Positions 12,240-23,432 of a stretch of DNA of 64,000 nucleotides are shown in pieces. The stretch covers positions 22,357,667 to 22,421,666 of the forward strand of contig OX424568.1 of assembly GCA_949152475.1 (NCBI GenBank), in the 5' to 3' direction. Under the pieces are notes generated by a model, which saw only the letters and a list, made by a program, of their open reading frames with translations, did no database searches and was not told the origin of the DNA. How positions within the stretch are numbered: position 1 is the stretch's first letter; the number at the start of each line of letters is the position of its first letter. Origin of the DNA: Terebella lapidaria. Its lineage: Eukaryota; Annelida; Polychaeta; Terebellida; Terebellidae. The translations under genes were made by a program, and so were the position numbers.

Positions 12240-13460
12240 GCATTATAATGGGGGACATTTTTACAAATATCTCATTTAATATTGAGATTATAGATTAGGA
12301 ATCAATTGTGGACATACAGGAAATTATATATGCTGAATATTCTCACGACCCTAAATTCGACCTCTGTCCTAATTTTCAAGGTCATGGGGAAAAATGTCTA
12401 ATATCTCGCTTATTATCCACTTTACAGCTTAGGAATCAATTGTGAACATATAGGAAATGATATATTCTGAATATTGTCCTGACCTTGAACATTGTCCTGA
12501 CCTTGACCTTTGACCTACTTTTCATGGTCACAGGACAAAATGGCTAATATCTGGCTTCTTATCGACTTTACAGCTTGGAAATCAATTGTGAGCATATAGG
12601 AAATGATGTATACTGAATATTGTCATGACCTTGAATCCTTTTGACCTCATTTTCGAGGTCAGATAAAAAATGGCTAATATCTCGCTTATTATCAACTTCA
12701 CAGCCTAGGAATCAGTTGTGGACATATAGGAAATTATATATGCTGGATATTCTCATGACCTTGCACTTGACCTTCACCTTATTTTCAAGGTCAGAGCAGA
12801 AAATGGCTAATATATCGCTTATTATCAACTTTACAGCCTAGGAATCAATTGTGAACATATAGGAAATGATATATGTGCTGGTTATTCTCATGACCTTGCA
12901 CTTGACCTTTACCTTATTTTCAAGGTCAGAGCAGAAAATGGCTAATATATCGCTTATTATGGACTTTACAGCCAAGGAATCTATAGTGAACATATATGAA
13001 ATGATATAAGCTTAATATTCTGGCTAATGGTTAATATATCGCTTATTATCAACTTTACAGCCTAGGAATCAATTGTGGACACATAGGAAATGATATATGC
13101 TGGATAATCTCATGACCTTGCACTTGACCGTTACCTTATTTTCAAGGTCAGAGCAGAAAATGTCTAATATTTCGCTTATTATGGACTTTACAGCCTAGGA
13201 ATCTATAGTGAACATATAGGAAATGATATAATCTTAATATTCTGATGACCTTGAATTTGACCTGACCTCATTTTCAAGGTCAGAGAACAAAATGTCTAAT
13301 ATCTGGCTTATCATTGACTTTACTGTTTAGGAATCAATTGTGAACATACAGGAAATGATATAAGCTTAATAGTCTGATGACCTTGAATTTGACCTTTGAC
13401 CTCATTTTCAAGATCAGAGAACAAAATGCCTAATATCTGGTTATTATTGACTTTCACCTC
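12240..13460 (+). repeat. ~130 bp satellite array (copy A), about 9 units
   Basis: Units contain ATGGCTAATATCTCGCTTATT, TTTACAGCCTAGGAATCAAT, GTGGACATATAGGAAATGAT and TGACCTTG...TTTTCAAGGTCA. The GCTAATAT landmark occurs near 12,394, 12,540, 12,670, 12,802, 12,938, 13,160, 13,291 and 13,427, a spacing of about 130-146 bp. Nearly every unit has TGACCTTGA and TTCAAGGTCA. Perfect DR1 spacing TGACCTTTGACCT is at 12,504-12,516 and 13,390-13,402. Confidence 0.9.
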
Positions 13461-13469
13461 CTAATTATT

Positions 13470-13640
13470 TCACCTCCTAATGGCCATTTTGGGGGGGTTC
13501 ATGAGTTTCCCTGTCATTTTTGTTTTCTCTCACTTCGTATGCCTGATATGATTTTCTGTCCCCGGACTATGAGACTGGATAACGGACACTGTTTTGTTTG
13601 CTCGGAATACTTAATACTGGGTATTGATTCCACGTCTATT
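13470..13640 (+). repeat. Dispersed module at the duplication edge
   Basis: The GGTTCATGAGTTTCCCTGTC...CACGTCTATT block, also at 9,150-9,295. In copy B (53,878-54,047) the same block interrupts the satellite, which resumes after it. In copy A similarity to B fades just past this block. Confidence 0.7.
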
Positions 13641-16499
13641 ACAACTGTGAAATCAATAAGTAGAATTTTACTCTAGAAGTCTGCTTAGTTCTGTTGTAAA
13701 TGAAGGATGGATTTTCAAAGAAAGGAAGGTCTAATAGTCCTACCATTCTAAGGTTCTTATGCACCAGACATGGTGATGGTCAATCGTTTAATAATAAAGA
13801 TAAGATATAATTATCTTCAAAGTAAGTACCCTGTCTGTAACAAATAAATAAAATAAAAAATATCCCCTGTGAATATTCAATGACAGTTTCAGTATGAAGT
13901 CAAGTGTGTCGGACTAGATTTATTATTGGAGCTGGGGGTGGGGGGTGGGGGGGGGGTGGGGGAGGAGTTAGAGGAGCTGGTTAGAGGAGTCAAGTGACCG
14001 AGCGAAGTGAGGTGGATAGGTGGTAGCTTACACGGCGTGGGTCTGGGGCCCGCTCAAGGGCCCCAGAAGCCAGAGCTTTTTTCATGTTCTGTGGTTGATT
14101 CTGAGCTCTCTCTGGCTCTGATTGAGTATTTTTCATTCCACACATGCATTTAAATATTGTTGGTATTTAAATTTATTTATCCAAAAACTACTCATTGTCA
14201 CTTTACATATCATATGTCATATAACTTGAAGAACTCATGATTAATGACACTCAATTGCATAATTATTGACCAACGAATGTTAGGCCTATGTAACGCTGTA
14301 ATGCACCTTAACATATTTCTGAGTCACAGATTTTTCTGTTGAAAATATATTATGGGGCTCTACCCCCCCCCCCCCCCCTCCCTCCGCTCCCCCCTCCCCT
14401 CCCCCCCCGGTAAAAAATATCAAACGAGGAAAATTACACTCATATTTCGTTACATAGGTGCATACCCACATTTTCTATAGCTTTTTGCTCTCTCTCTTTT
14501 CTTTTCTTCTTGCTCGCTCTTTTTTCTTTTCTTTTTCTCTTTTTTCACGGCCCAATAGGGGGGGTGCGCGCCGGGTGCACCCCCCCCTGAATCCGCCAGT
14601 GGTTTCAATGGTAGCGTGTTCAGGACTACCTTTCTCCTTGTCTGCCCAAAGTAGCGGTCGCCGATCATTTTGATTAGTCGTTCGTCTTCTTCTATCGACC
14701 TCTTCTTCTTCGGCTGGATGTTTGGTTGATAGCTTGGGTTCTGAGCTATCATAATCTCAGACATTATCAGCTTTGTTTCACCCGACCGGTCTTCCAGTCA
14801 ATTCTAAGTGTAACTTCGGTTGACTTCACCTCTTGAAATTCTATAAATCCCACTTCGGTTTCATTTCATATTAAATGGTAATAGATTGAGCTAAAATATA
14901 CAAATCTCAACAAATCATGATTTGGGCGAAGTGATTTATTACACTAAAACTACACATATGACATAATACAATGATGATGTAAAACTAGACAAAAATGCAC
15001 AGAAAATACCCACACGAGACGAGAGGTTTTGTAATGACAGTTGTGTATACAGTTAAAAATGACGAGAAGAACGCTGACTACGTTACAACTTGAATACTTA
15101 AGAATAATATAAATATTCATAATGTGTGTATACAATTACAATTGAGACACATGATCAATACATATAACAGCCTGGGAGGGATGGGCGGGATAAAAATTCA
15201 AAGCAGTTGGTGCAGCCGAGCAGGTAAATCTGACACAATACAAAAAAGGACCCAGCTTTATAGCCGATAATTACTCACAGACTGAACTCACTGCTGGGAC
15301 GCCCGGTGTACAAACGGGATATGAGAGTAGATGTGGAGAGAATTATATACCTAGCAACTGAGCACAATATTAGGATGTTGTGTTTATTGAGACAAACAAC
15401 GAGAAACAACCGCGGGCGGGAAAACAACAATAACCATTTAATAAATACAACTTTGTATTACACGTAAACCCGAAAACGGAGTCAGCTGGGCCGCCTCAAA
15501 GATCAACTCTCGGCTAGAGTTCAAGGTTTATTGACGAATCATACAGTCGGTTCAAATTGTTGCAAATGCATTCAGAGTTGACATCTTCGATGGTCTCCAC
15601 TCTTCGGTCGCACGTGTGTTAGTTCGGCTGTTCTCTGCTCAGTCACCGCAACTGAACCGGCTGGTATCCCGGTGTCTAAAGGCGCTGATATCCCGTGAGT
15701 CGGCTGCATTCATACTTTTTGGGGTAGGTGTCACGTGACCTCCCGAACCAATCGAAATTGCGATTTTCAACGATTTTTTCTATAATTGATAACCAACCAG
15801 GGACCACCACATAACAATATGCGTTGCTCCAAACACACCTGGGAACACTTTTACGTTATCGCGTATTTTGACCATCAGAGTCGGCCGAAGAGCAACCGAA
15901 GCCACCGAAAAACACCCAAAGTTTTACCCAACATATATTCACGCAATGAGCTAAATGTATACACGTAGCAAATCAGTTGTAAACCTTTTCAAACACCGAA
16001 AAGCATTTGTTAACAATATAGAACATTTATTTTTATTTATTTATTTATTTATTTTATTTCCACCCCCAAAAATGGGGAAGCACATATAAAATACACAAAA
16101 CAGTTGGACAATCAAGCATGTAAAAACAACAGGTACATAAGGGATATGACATTACATTGTGTGCCATAACTTGGATTTAATGAACAGGTACTATACCTAG
16201 CCAAACTCATTTTTTCCGCCGAAAATCGTTACAATATGTCTATGTACATACATGTACTACATGTACAAGTGTTTTGGCACCAGTGGCCAATTTGTGTATG
16301 TCATGCCAGTTTGGGCCTTTCTGGACTATGTACTGTATCAGGCCTCATAACGTATTTAGTATTCATGAAGTATTTTTTTCATGAAGGTCAAATTCAAGTT
16401 CACCAAAAATTGTGGATAGCCGTCATTTGTGGAAAACTGCGATAATAAAATAAACTAAAGAGAATACCTTCCACTTGACATTTTGGTGCAAAATTTCAG

Positions 16500-17040
16500 A
16501 AAGATTCATCCGTAAACTTTGAAGTCCAACTAAAGTCAGAATACTTATTTTTGACAGATGATAGAGTAAATCTCACGAATTAATATAGTTTTTACAGTAT
16601 GTCAATATGTCGATTATTTATGAAGATATGACAGTTTTAGTGGAAATTTTGGGCTAACTTTTGTGTGACTAATTAACTATTATAATGAGTATTCATGACG
16701 TCACAAGGGTAAAACAAGTTAATTAAGGTAATGAAACGTATATTTTCAAACATGTACGATGATAATATGACCTTAATTTAGCATGTACATTATTTGGCAT
16801 GACATATAATCAGTATTCAATTTCCAGAATTGGTTACCAAGGTAACTATTCTCGAGATATGACCCATAGCAACCATGGTTGCTAGGGGCCCAACGTCTTG
16901 AATATTGAATTAGGTACCATAAATCCAGTGCAAAAGTTAACAAGAGCCTTTTATGAATTCATTGAATAAATTTAAACGTCATTTTGCTTACCAGTCCCGA
17001 GTTAAGCCCCCCTAGCAACCACGTTGCTATGGGCCGTATG
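16500..17040. repeat. Partial foldback-family element
   Basis: Shares landmarks in order with the foldback at 23,433-24,776: a TGACGTCA palindrome after an ATTCATGA context (about 16,693-16,704), GGTTACCAAGGTAAC, and the everted palindromes TAGCAACCATGGTTGCTA (16,867-16,884) and CTAGCAACCACGTTGCTATGGG (about 17,011-17,031). The outer right arm is missing, so this looks truncated. Confidence 0.5.
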
Positions 17041-17716
17041 TTAAGTACGGTTGGCATGTTGACCAGACACATCTTATGGGTGTGGTATATTTTCTATCAT
17101 CATTGTTATATTCACATTATACAGCTATACTATGCACGGATCATTCAGAAAGGGGCTTTAAAAGTAACCAAATCCGCGCTCGAATATCTTAGAATGGCTT
17201 TGTGTAAGGCCTGGCAACTCGACCTTCCGCCATTTGTCGATCAAGCATATCAACGATCCAGGGAAGGTGTTTCGTCTGTAAATGGCAAATCATTTGGCTA
17301 ATTCCCACTATGAAATGCGAGCTGCTACCTGTGAAATGCGGGATACGGTTTCAAATACCCACTGGCCAGAACAAGGCCCCCAAGGCATTGATTCCACGGA
17401 TAGCAGTATCAACAATGACTGCCTGGAGGTTCACCCTACCTGTCCACGTGTCCCCGCAATCACTTCAACGGAGCTGCTAAAAAACTAGAGTCCTCCCTCT
17501 GGAGAATATATCCTCTTGTTCACGAGTATAAAAGTACTTTTCTCATGAACCTCACACAACCTGCACACCTGATGACAAATAACGGCATGACCCTCAAAAT
17601 AAGTTTCCCTGTCCCTAGTGCAGTGGGGCGGGATCGAACAATTTTCCCCAAAGTTAAAATTCATATCAAAATATTATAGCGCTTACTTGCATGGGTATAG
17701 CCCAGCTATACAGAAA

Positions 17717-18025
17717 TGTATGTATCAACCTATTACTGCTATTAACCAAATTTTGATGATGCCAATAAAAAACATAATATCAAAGACTTTCAGAATAGAA
17801 ACAAAGCCCAACCAAACATTCATATCTGAAGCCAAACTGGCGTCATCAGGGGCAGACAGTGTGTAATTATAGTTGTTTCTACTGTACACCAGCTGCAATT
17901 AGTGTACAACTGCCCAACAACTTGTCAAAACAATTTAGAAATCCGAAACAAACCCCGTGAAATAGGTGTATGACAAGTACATAAGTACCCAATCACAAGC
18001 CAAAAGGCTACTGAGTTGATGGTAC
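17717..18025 (+). mobile_element. GTAAGTATC-family repeat, diverged
   Basis: Begins ATGTATGTATCAACCTATTAC and ends CTGAGTTGATGGTA. Same internal landmarks as 5,828-6,137, including AAACTGGCGTCATCAGGGGC and TACAACTGCCCAACAAC. It ends about 160 bp before the transporter start codon, so it may lie in the promoter or 5' UTR. Confidence 0.8.
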
Positions 18026-18182
18026 CAATGACTGCGTGGAAAGTATAAGTGCACTATAACAACAATTTACGTGGCCATTGACTAAATTTTGATAGTCTGT
18101 GGTCGAAATATTAAATTATTTTTGGCATTCTCTACTAATTTTCTCCCAGATCCACGTCAGGTCGATTTTACCTCGTGACGTC

Positions 18183-18305
18183 ATGATGGAGGACGATCAC
18201 GTGACCAGTGACACCTACGAAGTGCCCGTGAGGACCAATCTCTCACCATGGCAACGCCTCAGGCCTCTCAAAACTATTGCAATCTTCCTGGCTTTTGTAG
18301 TGGTG
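18183..18305 (+). CDS. Transporter exon 1 (start codon)
   Basis: Two in-frame ATGs (18,183 and 18,186) open a hydrophilic, acidic N terminus leading into the first membrane helix (IAIFLAFVVV). Ends GTGGTG|GTATGT in phase 0. The frame upstream stays open to 18,099 without family resemblance, and the ATG pair fits the usual short cytosolic N terminus. Confidence 0.8.
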
Positions 18306-21300
18306 GTATGTTTCACGCATTGGTCATTCTCCTGTTCAAATATAAAATTGTGAACATTATATATAAGAAGTGCATATAAAATATAAATGTGCGCAATAAT
18401 CAGAAGTGTATAGTCAAACATTTGGAAGAAGTGCATCTATTCATGAGTGTTTTATGATCAGTTTCAATCAAATTTCTTAAACGTTCGAACGTATTTTGGG
18501 AAAATACTGAATGGATTGGACACAAGTGTCAAATATTATCTAGTTATAAACAGAAGAGTCTATAAGCCTATGCATACCATGGATACAGGTCACTTCGCAT
18601 TATTCACTCACTATCTTTGTACCCCACAGGGAATTATCTATTCGATTCTGGGCCCGAGTGTCCTAAGCTTGGAGATCATGCTAGACACGACCACCAAGTA
18701 TATCTCCGCCGGTTTCACGGGCAACTCTCTGGGATACCTATTGGGAGCCATACTATGTGGAGTCGTCTACAGTCGCCTTAACAAGGAGCTCATCTTTACC
18801 GTGAGCCTTATCCTAGGTGGAACAGCCACGCTTCTCATCTGTTACTCTCTCAACTTGGCCATGTTTATATGCGCGATGGCTCTACAGGGCTTCTCTATGG
18901 CTGCCATAGATACAGGTGAGCAATATAGAATGAACAAGAATCATACCTGGTGCAAAGCACCAGATCTCCCCGGATGACAGAAGTCAATAACGTGATCATT
19001 TCTAGCACTGTTTTCAATGTAATTCCGTGCGCATAATATATAGGCCTACGATGTCCATGCCGGACGAATATACCGAAGTGAAAGCAATTGGTACCGTATA
19101 GTTCGTATGAACACTGATCGAGTACGCCCATGAAAAATCGAGTCCCTGATCGAGTACGCTCATTAAAAAAATAGCAAGGTGTTTATAAAATTCAGCACCG
19201 TTTTCTATTTGGCCCAAAATTCCATTAATTCGTAAAGTTGTTTTTTCTTGGTCAATGGTGTGCAAATATGTGACAATATATGCCATATGAGAAGTGTCCA
19301 ATAAATTTGAGTACCGTCGGAATATTTATAAGCACTGAAATATCAATGTTGAAGGCGGTGGTGTTGAACTCGGAGCCCATTCCGACTTTTACACATTGCC
19401 AACGATAAATACCACGGTAATCAATCTTCCTCACTTTGCCAGCGAAACATTAGCTGTTGTGGGACAGCGAAATAAATGCGTATGAGTGTTAAAAGAAAAG
19501 ATGCAATCAGAAAATGGAACGAAACAAACGGCTAATTTTAATTCTCCAAAACAAGGAAAATTAGGCACTGATAGAAAGTATAAGCTTGAGAAGTGAGCGA
19601 TGGCTCGGCGGTAGGGACAAAAGTGATACCCGGTTGACTGAATGCACACCGTGGTGATTTATGTATTCTCAAACCCTGCCGACACGTAAATGTTGACGTA
19701 AATCGGTGATAGTGACGAAAAATTTGCTCCATTCGACGAAAATATTCGCCAGATTATATTAATTAACTGAATTGTTTACGTTCAACACTGTGAAACAAAC
19801 GTTTCAAGTATTTTCTCCTCGACAGCAGGTTTTCCCCCAGTCGCAGAGTATTTCCCCCATGGGAATCTCAGTGAGCGTTTAAGTAGTCTCCCCTGCGGGG
19901 AGACAATTACTATATCATTGACAATATAAAGAAAACAGAGATATAATACGTTGTCTTCACCTCACGTCTCTTGAAGTATGCTCTTATCAAACTCGGCTAG
20001 CTATAGACGCCTCAAAAGCGATCCTATCTTTTATTAGGTTACCTCCTCGACAGCAGGTTTTCCCCCAGTCGCAGAGTATTTCCCCCATGGGAATCTCAGT
20101 GAGCGTTTAAGTAGTCTCCCCTGCGGGGAGACAATTACTATATCATTGACAATATAAAGAAAACAGAGATATAATACGTTGTCTTCACCTCACGTCTCTT
20201 GAAGTATGCTCTTATCAAACTCGGCTAGCTATAGACGCCTCAAAAGCGATCCTATCTTTTATTAGGTTACCGGACCTTGAATTTGACCTTTGAACTCATT
20301 TTGAAGGTCACATGACGAAATGTCTAATATCTCGCTTATTATCCACTTTACAGCTTGGGACTAAATTGTGGACGTATAGGAAATGGTGTAAACGATCGGG
20401 AATTGGCCAAAGAAAAATACAAAAATAGCTGGAAAAATTAATATCAAATAGAACCGGAGTTAGAGCCAATTATGTGATTTTTATAGTCAATTATGTGATT
20501 TTATTTTTTCAGTTGCCATGGCAACCGTTTTCACCCGATTTTGGCAAAATTTGAAAGGGACTGAGCCATTACCATAGCACTCCAGCCCTATAAATTTCAA
20601 ATCTATCGGACCGTTTGCCTTTGAGTTATGAGCGCAGACATTTGCACTGAAACGTCGCTGGCCAAAAATAACTGAAATCGTGACCCCCAATTTTTCGACA
20701 TCCGGCGATAATGGAGAGTTTTCGTCGTACGACCATCGGTCGTACACCAAACGATCGGGAATTGGCCAAAGAAAAATACAAAAATAGCTGGAAAAATTAA
20801 TATCAAATAGAACCGGAGTTAGAGCCAATTATGTGATTTTTTTTTCCGTTGCCATGGCAACCGTTTTCATCCGATTTTGGCAAAATTTTAAAGAGTTTGA
20901 GCCACCATCATAGCACTCTAGTTCTATAAATTTCAAATCGATCGGACCGTTTGCCTTTGAGTTATGAGCACAGACATTTGCACTGAAACGTCGCTGGCCA
21001 AAAATAACTGAAATCGTGACCCCCAATTTTTCGACATCGGGCGATAATGGAGAGTTTTGGTCGTACGACCACGGGCCATATATCCGATGATTAGGAATTG
21101 GCCATAGAAAAATAAAAAATTAGTTAGAAAAATTTATCTTGAATAGAACCGGAGTTATGGTCAATTATACCATTTTCCTTTGAGATATGCGCGCGGACAG
21201 ACAGACAAACAAACAAACATACAAACGGACAGACCCAATTGCAATACCCTCTGCCCCTATCGGGGCGAGGGTAAATAGCTATTATATATTGTCCGGTAAC

Positions 21301-22455
21301 CTATCTTAGCCCTTGGGCTAATTTTCATCTTGTTGTCGGTTACTTTGTGGACCAATATCCCATGTTATTCGCGGAAAGTGTATCAATATGACGGTTAAAT
21401 GCCTCCATTCTCATCGGATTATCTTCCAGGTGCCCAGTCATACATCCTCAAGATCTGGGAGGGTCACCGCTTCATGCCTGCTGCCTTGCAGGCCCTACAC
21501 AGTATGTGGTCCTTGGGTTCAACCGTTGGGCCTTTTATACTGCACCCTTTTCTCGCCGATATCCCGCAGAACTACACCTCGGCCTATGACTACACTGAGG
21601 ATAATGTGACCTCGGGCGGAGATGCCGAATATGACCTCAAAGCCAAGGTGTCGTCCTTCCGGATTGGGTTTTTAATCGCCTCTGGGTTGGTTTGGCTAGT
21701 CGTGATCCTGTTTCTAGTTACGTATTTTGTAGCGGGACCGTCTCTTTGGGAGCAGTATAGGCGGAGGTTGAAAAAGCCAGACGATGGGATAAGTGCGCTG
21801 ACGTCACCGTCTGGGAAACCGTTCCAGATAAAACTTATCGCGATAGCGGTATTTTACTACTTTTTCATTGCCTGGGTGGAGGGAATTCCTGGCAATTTTC
21901 TGGCGACTTTCGTAGTGAAAGGACTAGGTTGGGAAAATGACCACGGTGCTCTTATCACGTCCACTTACTGGGGATCACACGGGATTGGTCGCGTACTGGG
22001 CATCCCAGTAGCAATGTGTTTCTTACCGCATCAAATGGTATCTTACTGTCACAATCGTTGGAATATGCATGCTTTTCTTTGTCTCCTATCACGGAGTTAT
22101 TATGTGGATAGCAGTGGTCATTTTGGGTTTAGGAATTGCTTCGCTTTTTGCATCAGCTCTGCTATACGTGGAAAAATACGTAGAGGTCACTGGAAGTACG
22201 TCATCAGTTGTCTTCGCGAGTGCGTCGCTTGGAGGAATGACGGCGCCTCTTTTGACGGGATACCTTATGGAAACACACACTCACAAAGCCTTTTCCTACC
22301 TTTGTTTGGCCTCGGCTCTTGTAGAACTGGGTATATCCATAGCTTTAGTCACCTATGGATACAGGTACGGAATTTTGAGACAGACGCATCAACCAGCAGA
22401 AAATAATGATGAGGATCAAAATGGTTCAGTGGAAATCAAACCACTTCGAAAGTGA
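18183..22455 (+). CDS. MFSD4/NaGLT1-type major facilitator transporter gene, 3 exons
   Basis: Three exons (18,183-18,305; 18,630-18,915; 21,430-22,455) joined by consensus GT-AG introns give about 475 residues, the usual MFS size. Diagnostic segments: GIIYSILGPSVLSLE after helix 1, a glycine-rich second membrane region (NSLGYLLGAILCGVVYSR), DTG split across the exon 2/3 boundary then ILKIW, and ALQALHSMWSLGSTVGPFI, matching the MFSD4A/MFSD4B (sodium-dependent glucose transporter 1) family pattern. An extracellular-type loop after GPFI has NYTS and NVTS glycosylation sequons. By family it is a 12-helix plasma-membrane carrier; the substrate cannot be read from sequence. Exon 3 has an apparent +1 frameshift near 22,036. 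Confidence 0.85.
18630..18915 (+). CDS. Transporter exon 2
   Basis: Acceptor TTTGTACCCCACAG; begins GGAATTATC in phase 0. Encodes helices 1-4 of the MFS fold, including the helix 2-3 loop (CGVVYSRLNKE). Ends ATAGATACAG|GTGAGC in phase 1, splitting the Gly codon of DTG. Confidence 0.85.
19815..20270. repeat. Perfect tandem duplication, 2 x 228 bp
   Basis: Units 19,815-20,042 and 20,043-20,270 appear identical throughout. Each starts CTCCTCGACAGCAGG and ends TATTAGGTTAC, and contains the inverted pair CTCCCCTGCGGGGAG. Identity implies a very recent duplication or an assembly duplication. It lies inside transporter intron 2. Confidence 0.92.
20389..21273 (-). repeat. X-box-bearing repeat, minus orientation
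   Basis: Two tandem modules of about 350 bp (from about 20,393 and about 20,750) plus a tail, ending in a 29-nt stem-loop TACCCTCTGCCCC/GGGGCGAGGGTA at 21,245-21,273. Each module carries GTTGCCATGGCAAC (20,512-20,525 and 20,848-20,861). The same family lies in plus orientation at 55,935-56,655 with the stem-loop at its start. No coding capacity recognised, class unknown. Confidence 0.85.
20512..20525. promoter_or_regulatory. Perfect palindromic X-box motif
   Basis: GTTGCCATGGCAAC matches the known RFX-family X-box consensus with both half sites. It sits in a repeat in transporter intron 2, and a second copy is at 20,848-20,861. Binding or function is not shown by sequence. Confidence 0.5.
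21430..22455 (+). CDS. Transporter exon 3 (stop codon), frameshifted
   Basis: Acceptor ATTATCTTCCAG. The frame runs from the split Gly codon through YILKIWEGHRFMPAALQAL, the glycosylated loop, the central cytoplasmic loop (EQYRRRLKKPDDG), IAVFYYFFIAWVEGIPGNF and GSHGIGRVLGIPVAMCF. Just after CFLPHQM (22,020-22,037) coding continues one base over: YLTVTIVGICMLFFV, then GLGIASLFASALLYVEKY, GSTSSVVFASASLGGMTAPL and a charged tail ending IKPLRK with TGA at 22,453-22,455. One extra base in ATGGTATC explains it. Either a sequence error or a null allele. Confidence 0.82.
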
Positions 22456-22921
22456 CAATTGGTAATATTTGGCTAGTGGGTCGTGAGTCGTTCAAAAGTT
22501 CACAACCAATAAAAGGCACCTAACGTAAATTGTTTCGTTGTCTTTAATGAAATCTGTGTCATGTCTACACGACATTTTGGCCTTTCTCGAACATTGATCT
22601 TCAGTGTATCTGATTGGTAGTGAAACATAATTGTTGGCTCATAGGTCATAAAGCACACAATCGGTAGAGGCATTCTGTACATTCTGCATGTTTCGTTTGA
22701 TGACTTATTACTATTTGTATAATTAGTTCTTTTAAACGTATGTAGTTTAATTATATTGTACAATAGTTCCAGAAGGATAGTTCCCGAAGGATGCACAATA
22801 GTTTCCCAAGGAACTAATATAGAAAGCCTCCCCAAATGAAGCCACTCCAAAATTATTTACTAATACCACTGATGATTATGCTGAGAGACTCCCAATACAT
22901 GGTATAGCGGTGAAACGTGTA
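22456..22921. other. Transporter 3' flank
   Basis: No further coding sequence. No canonical AATAAA close to the stop; CCAATAAAAGG at about 22,505-22,515 contains AATAAA and could be the polyadenylation signal, giving a 3' UTR of under 100 nt. Confidence 0.45.
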
Positions 22922-23432
22922 TTAACATAACATTGCAGAAGAACATCAACAGTACACGTGAACGCTCACATATCGTGACACACACTCAATATTATCAATT
23001 AAAGAATAGACATCTCCATTTAATGTAAGTATCAATCTATTACCTAACTCATACTGATATAATTCGCTGGCATAAGTATTATATTAGCAGTACTGCCAAT
23101 AAAAATATATACAGTGTGTGATACGTAAATTTTGGTGATGACAATAGCAAACTTAAAATATAACATTTTGGATTATGAATGAAATCCAATCAAATAGGGG
23201 CAAAAATGTGAATGTTTGTCCAATTTCCCATCACTATGTAACTTAGACCTAGTTGACTGGATGTTGTTTCCACATTTCACACACACACATACACATTGTA
23301 CTATACTCTCTTAGTGCTATGAGTACTTGTTGAATACATATTCTTGACTCAAAGATTTGGAAAACCACGAGATTTAGGAAAAAAACAGCCAATTTTTTTC
23401 AGAACATGCCATTCTAACTGGAATAAAAATGG

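Larger units (their letters stand above)
1..13650. repeat. Large segmental duplication, copy A
   Basis: Base 1 matches base 34,691 and the two stretches stay collinear to about 13,640-13,665 (copy B about 54,047). The copy therefore begins before the window. Mismatches are scattered and sparse by eye. Large differences are discrete indels: A has extra sequence at 3,990-4,855 and 5,828-6,137 and a tandem doubling at 10,986-11,457. A lacks the B-only blocks at 36,498-36,790, 38,933-39,159, 41,399-43,427, 46,634-51,134 and 51,534-51,645. Both copies have the same orientation, 34.7 kb apart. Confidence 0.93.
13650..18182. other. Intergenic region upstream of the transporter
   Basis: No confident gene. 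It holds a G-rich tract (13,934-13,972), a C-rich tract (14,361-14,409), a pyrimidine-rich strip (14,475-14,548) next to a GGGGGTGCGCGCCGGGTGCACC element (14,559-14,587) of the kind often dispersed in invertebrate genomes, and TTTA repeats (16,027-16,055). A minus-strand frame at 14,764-14,630 begins MSEIMIAQNPSYQ and meets a GT at AGAAAG|GTAGTC. It could be a first coding exon but lacks support. No promoter element could be assigned. Confidence 0.5.
18916..21429. other. Transporter intron 2, repeat-filled
   Basis: A 2.5 kb intron. From left: unique AT-rich sequence with no coding signal (18,916-19,814), the 2x228 bp tandem duplication, a short satellite fragment (about 20,271-20,388) related to the 12.3 kb array, the X-box repeat (20,389-21,273) and a fragment related to the 177 bp repeat (about 21,284-21,340). 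Confidence 0.8.

Noticed and set aside
12240-13460. CRISPR-like array
   Set aside because: Whole 130 bp units repeat without unique spacers, in a eukaryotic context. It is a satellite.
14450-14764. Lys-rich minus-strand ORF as a gene
   Set aside because: Its second half is the translation of a pyrimidine-rich strip and a dispersed GC-rich repeat. Only the first about 45 codons look protein-like, and there is no partner exon.
16867-16884. TAGCAACCATGGTTGCTA as an RFX X-box
   Set aside because: The half sites face the opposite way from a true X-box (GTTGCC...GGCAAC).
20389-21273. X-box repeat as a Helitron because of its terminal stem-loop
   Set aside because: The stem-loop is not followed by CTRR and there is no TC start at the other end, so class left open.
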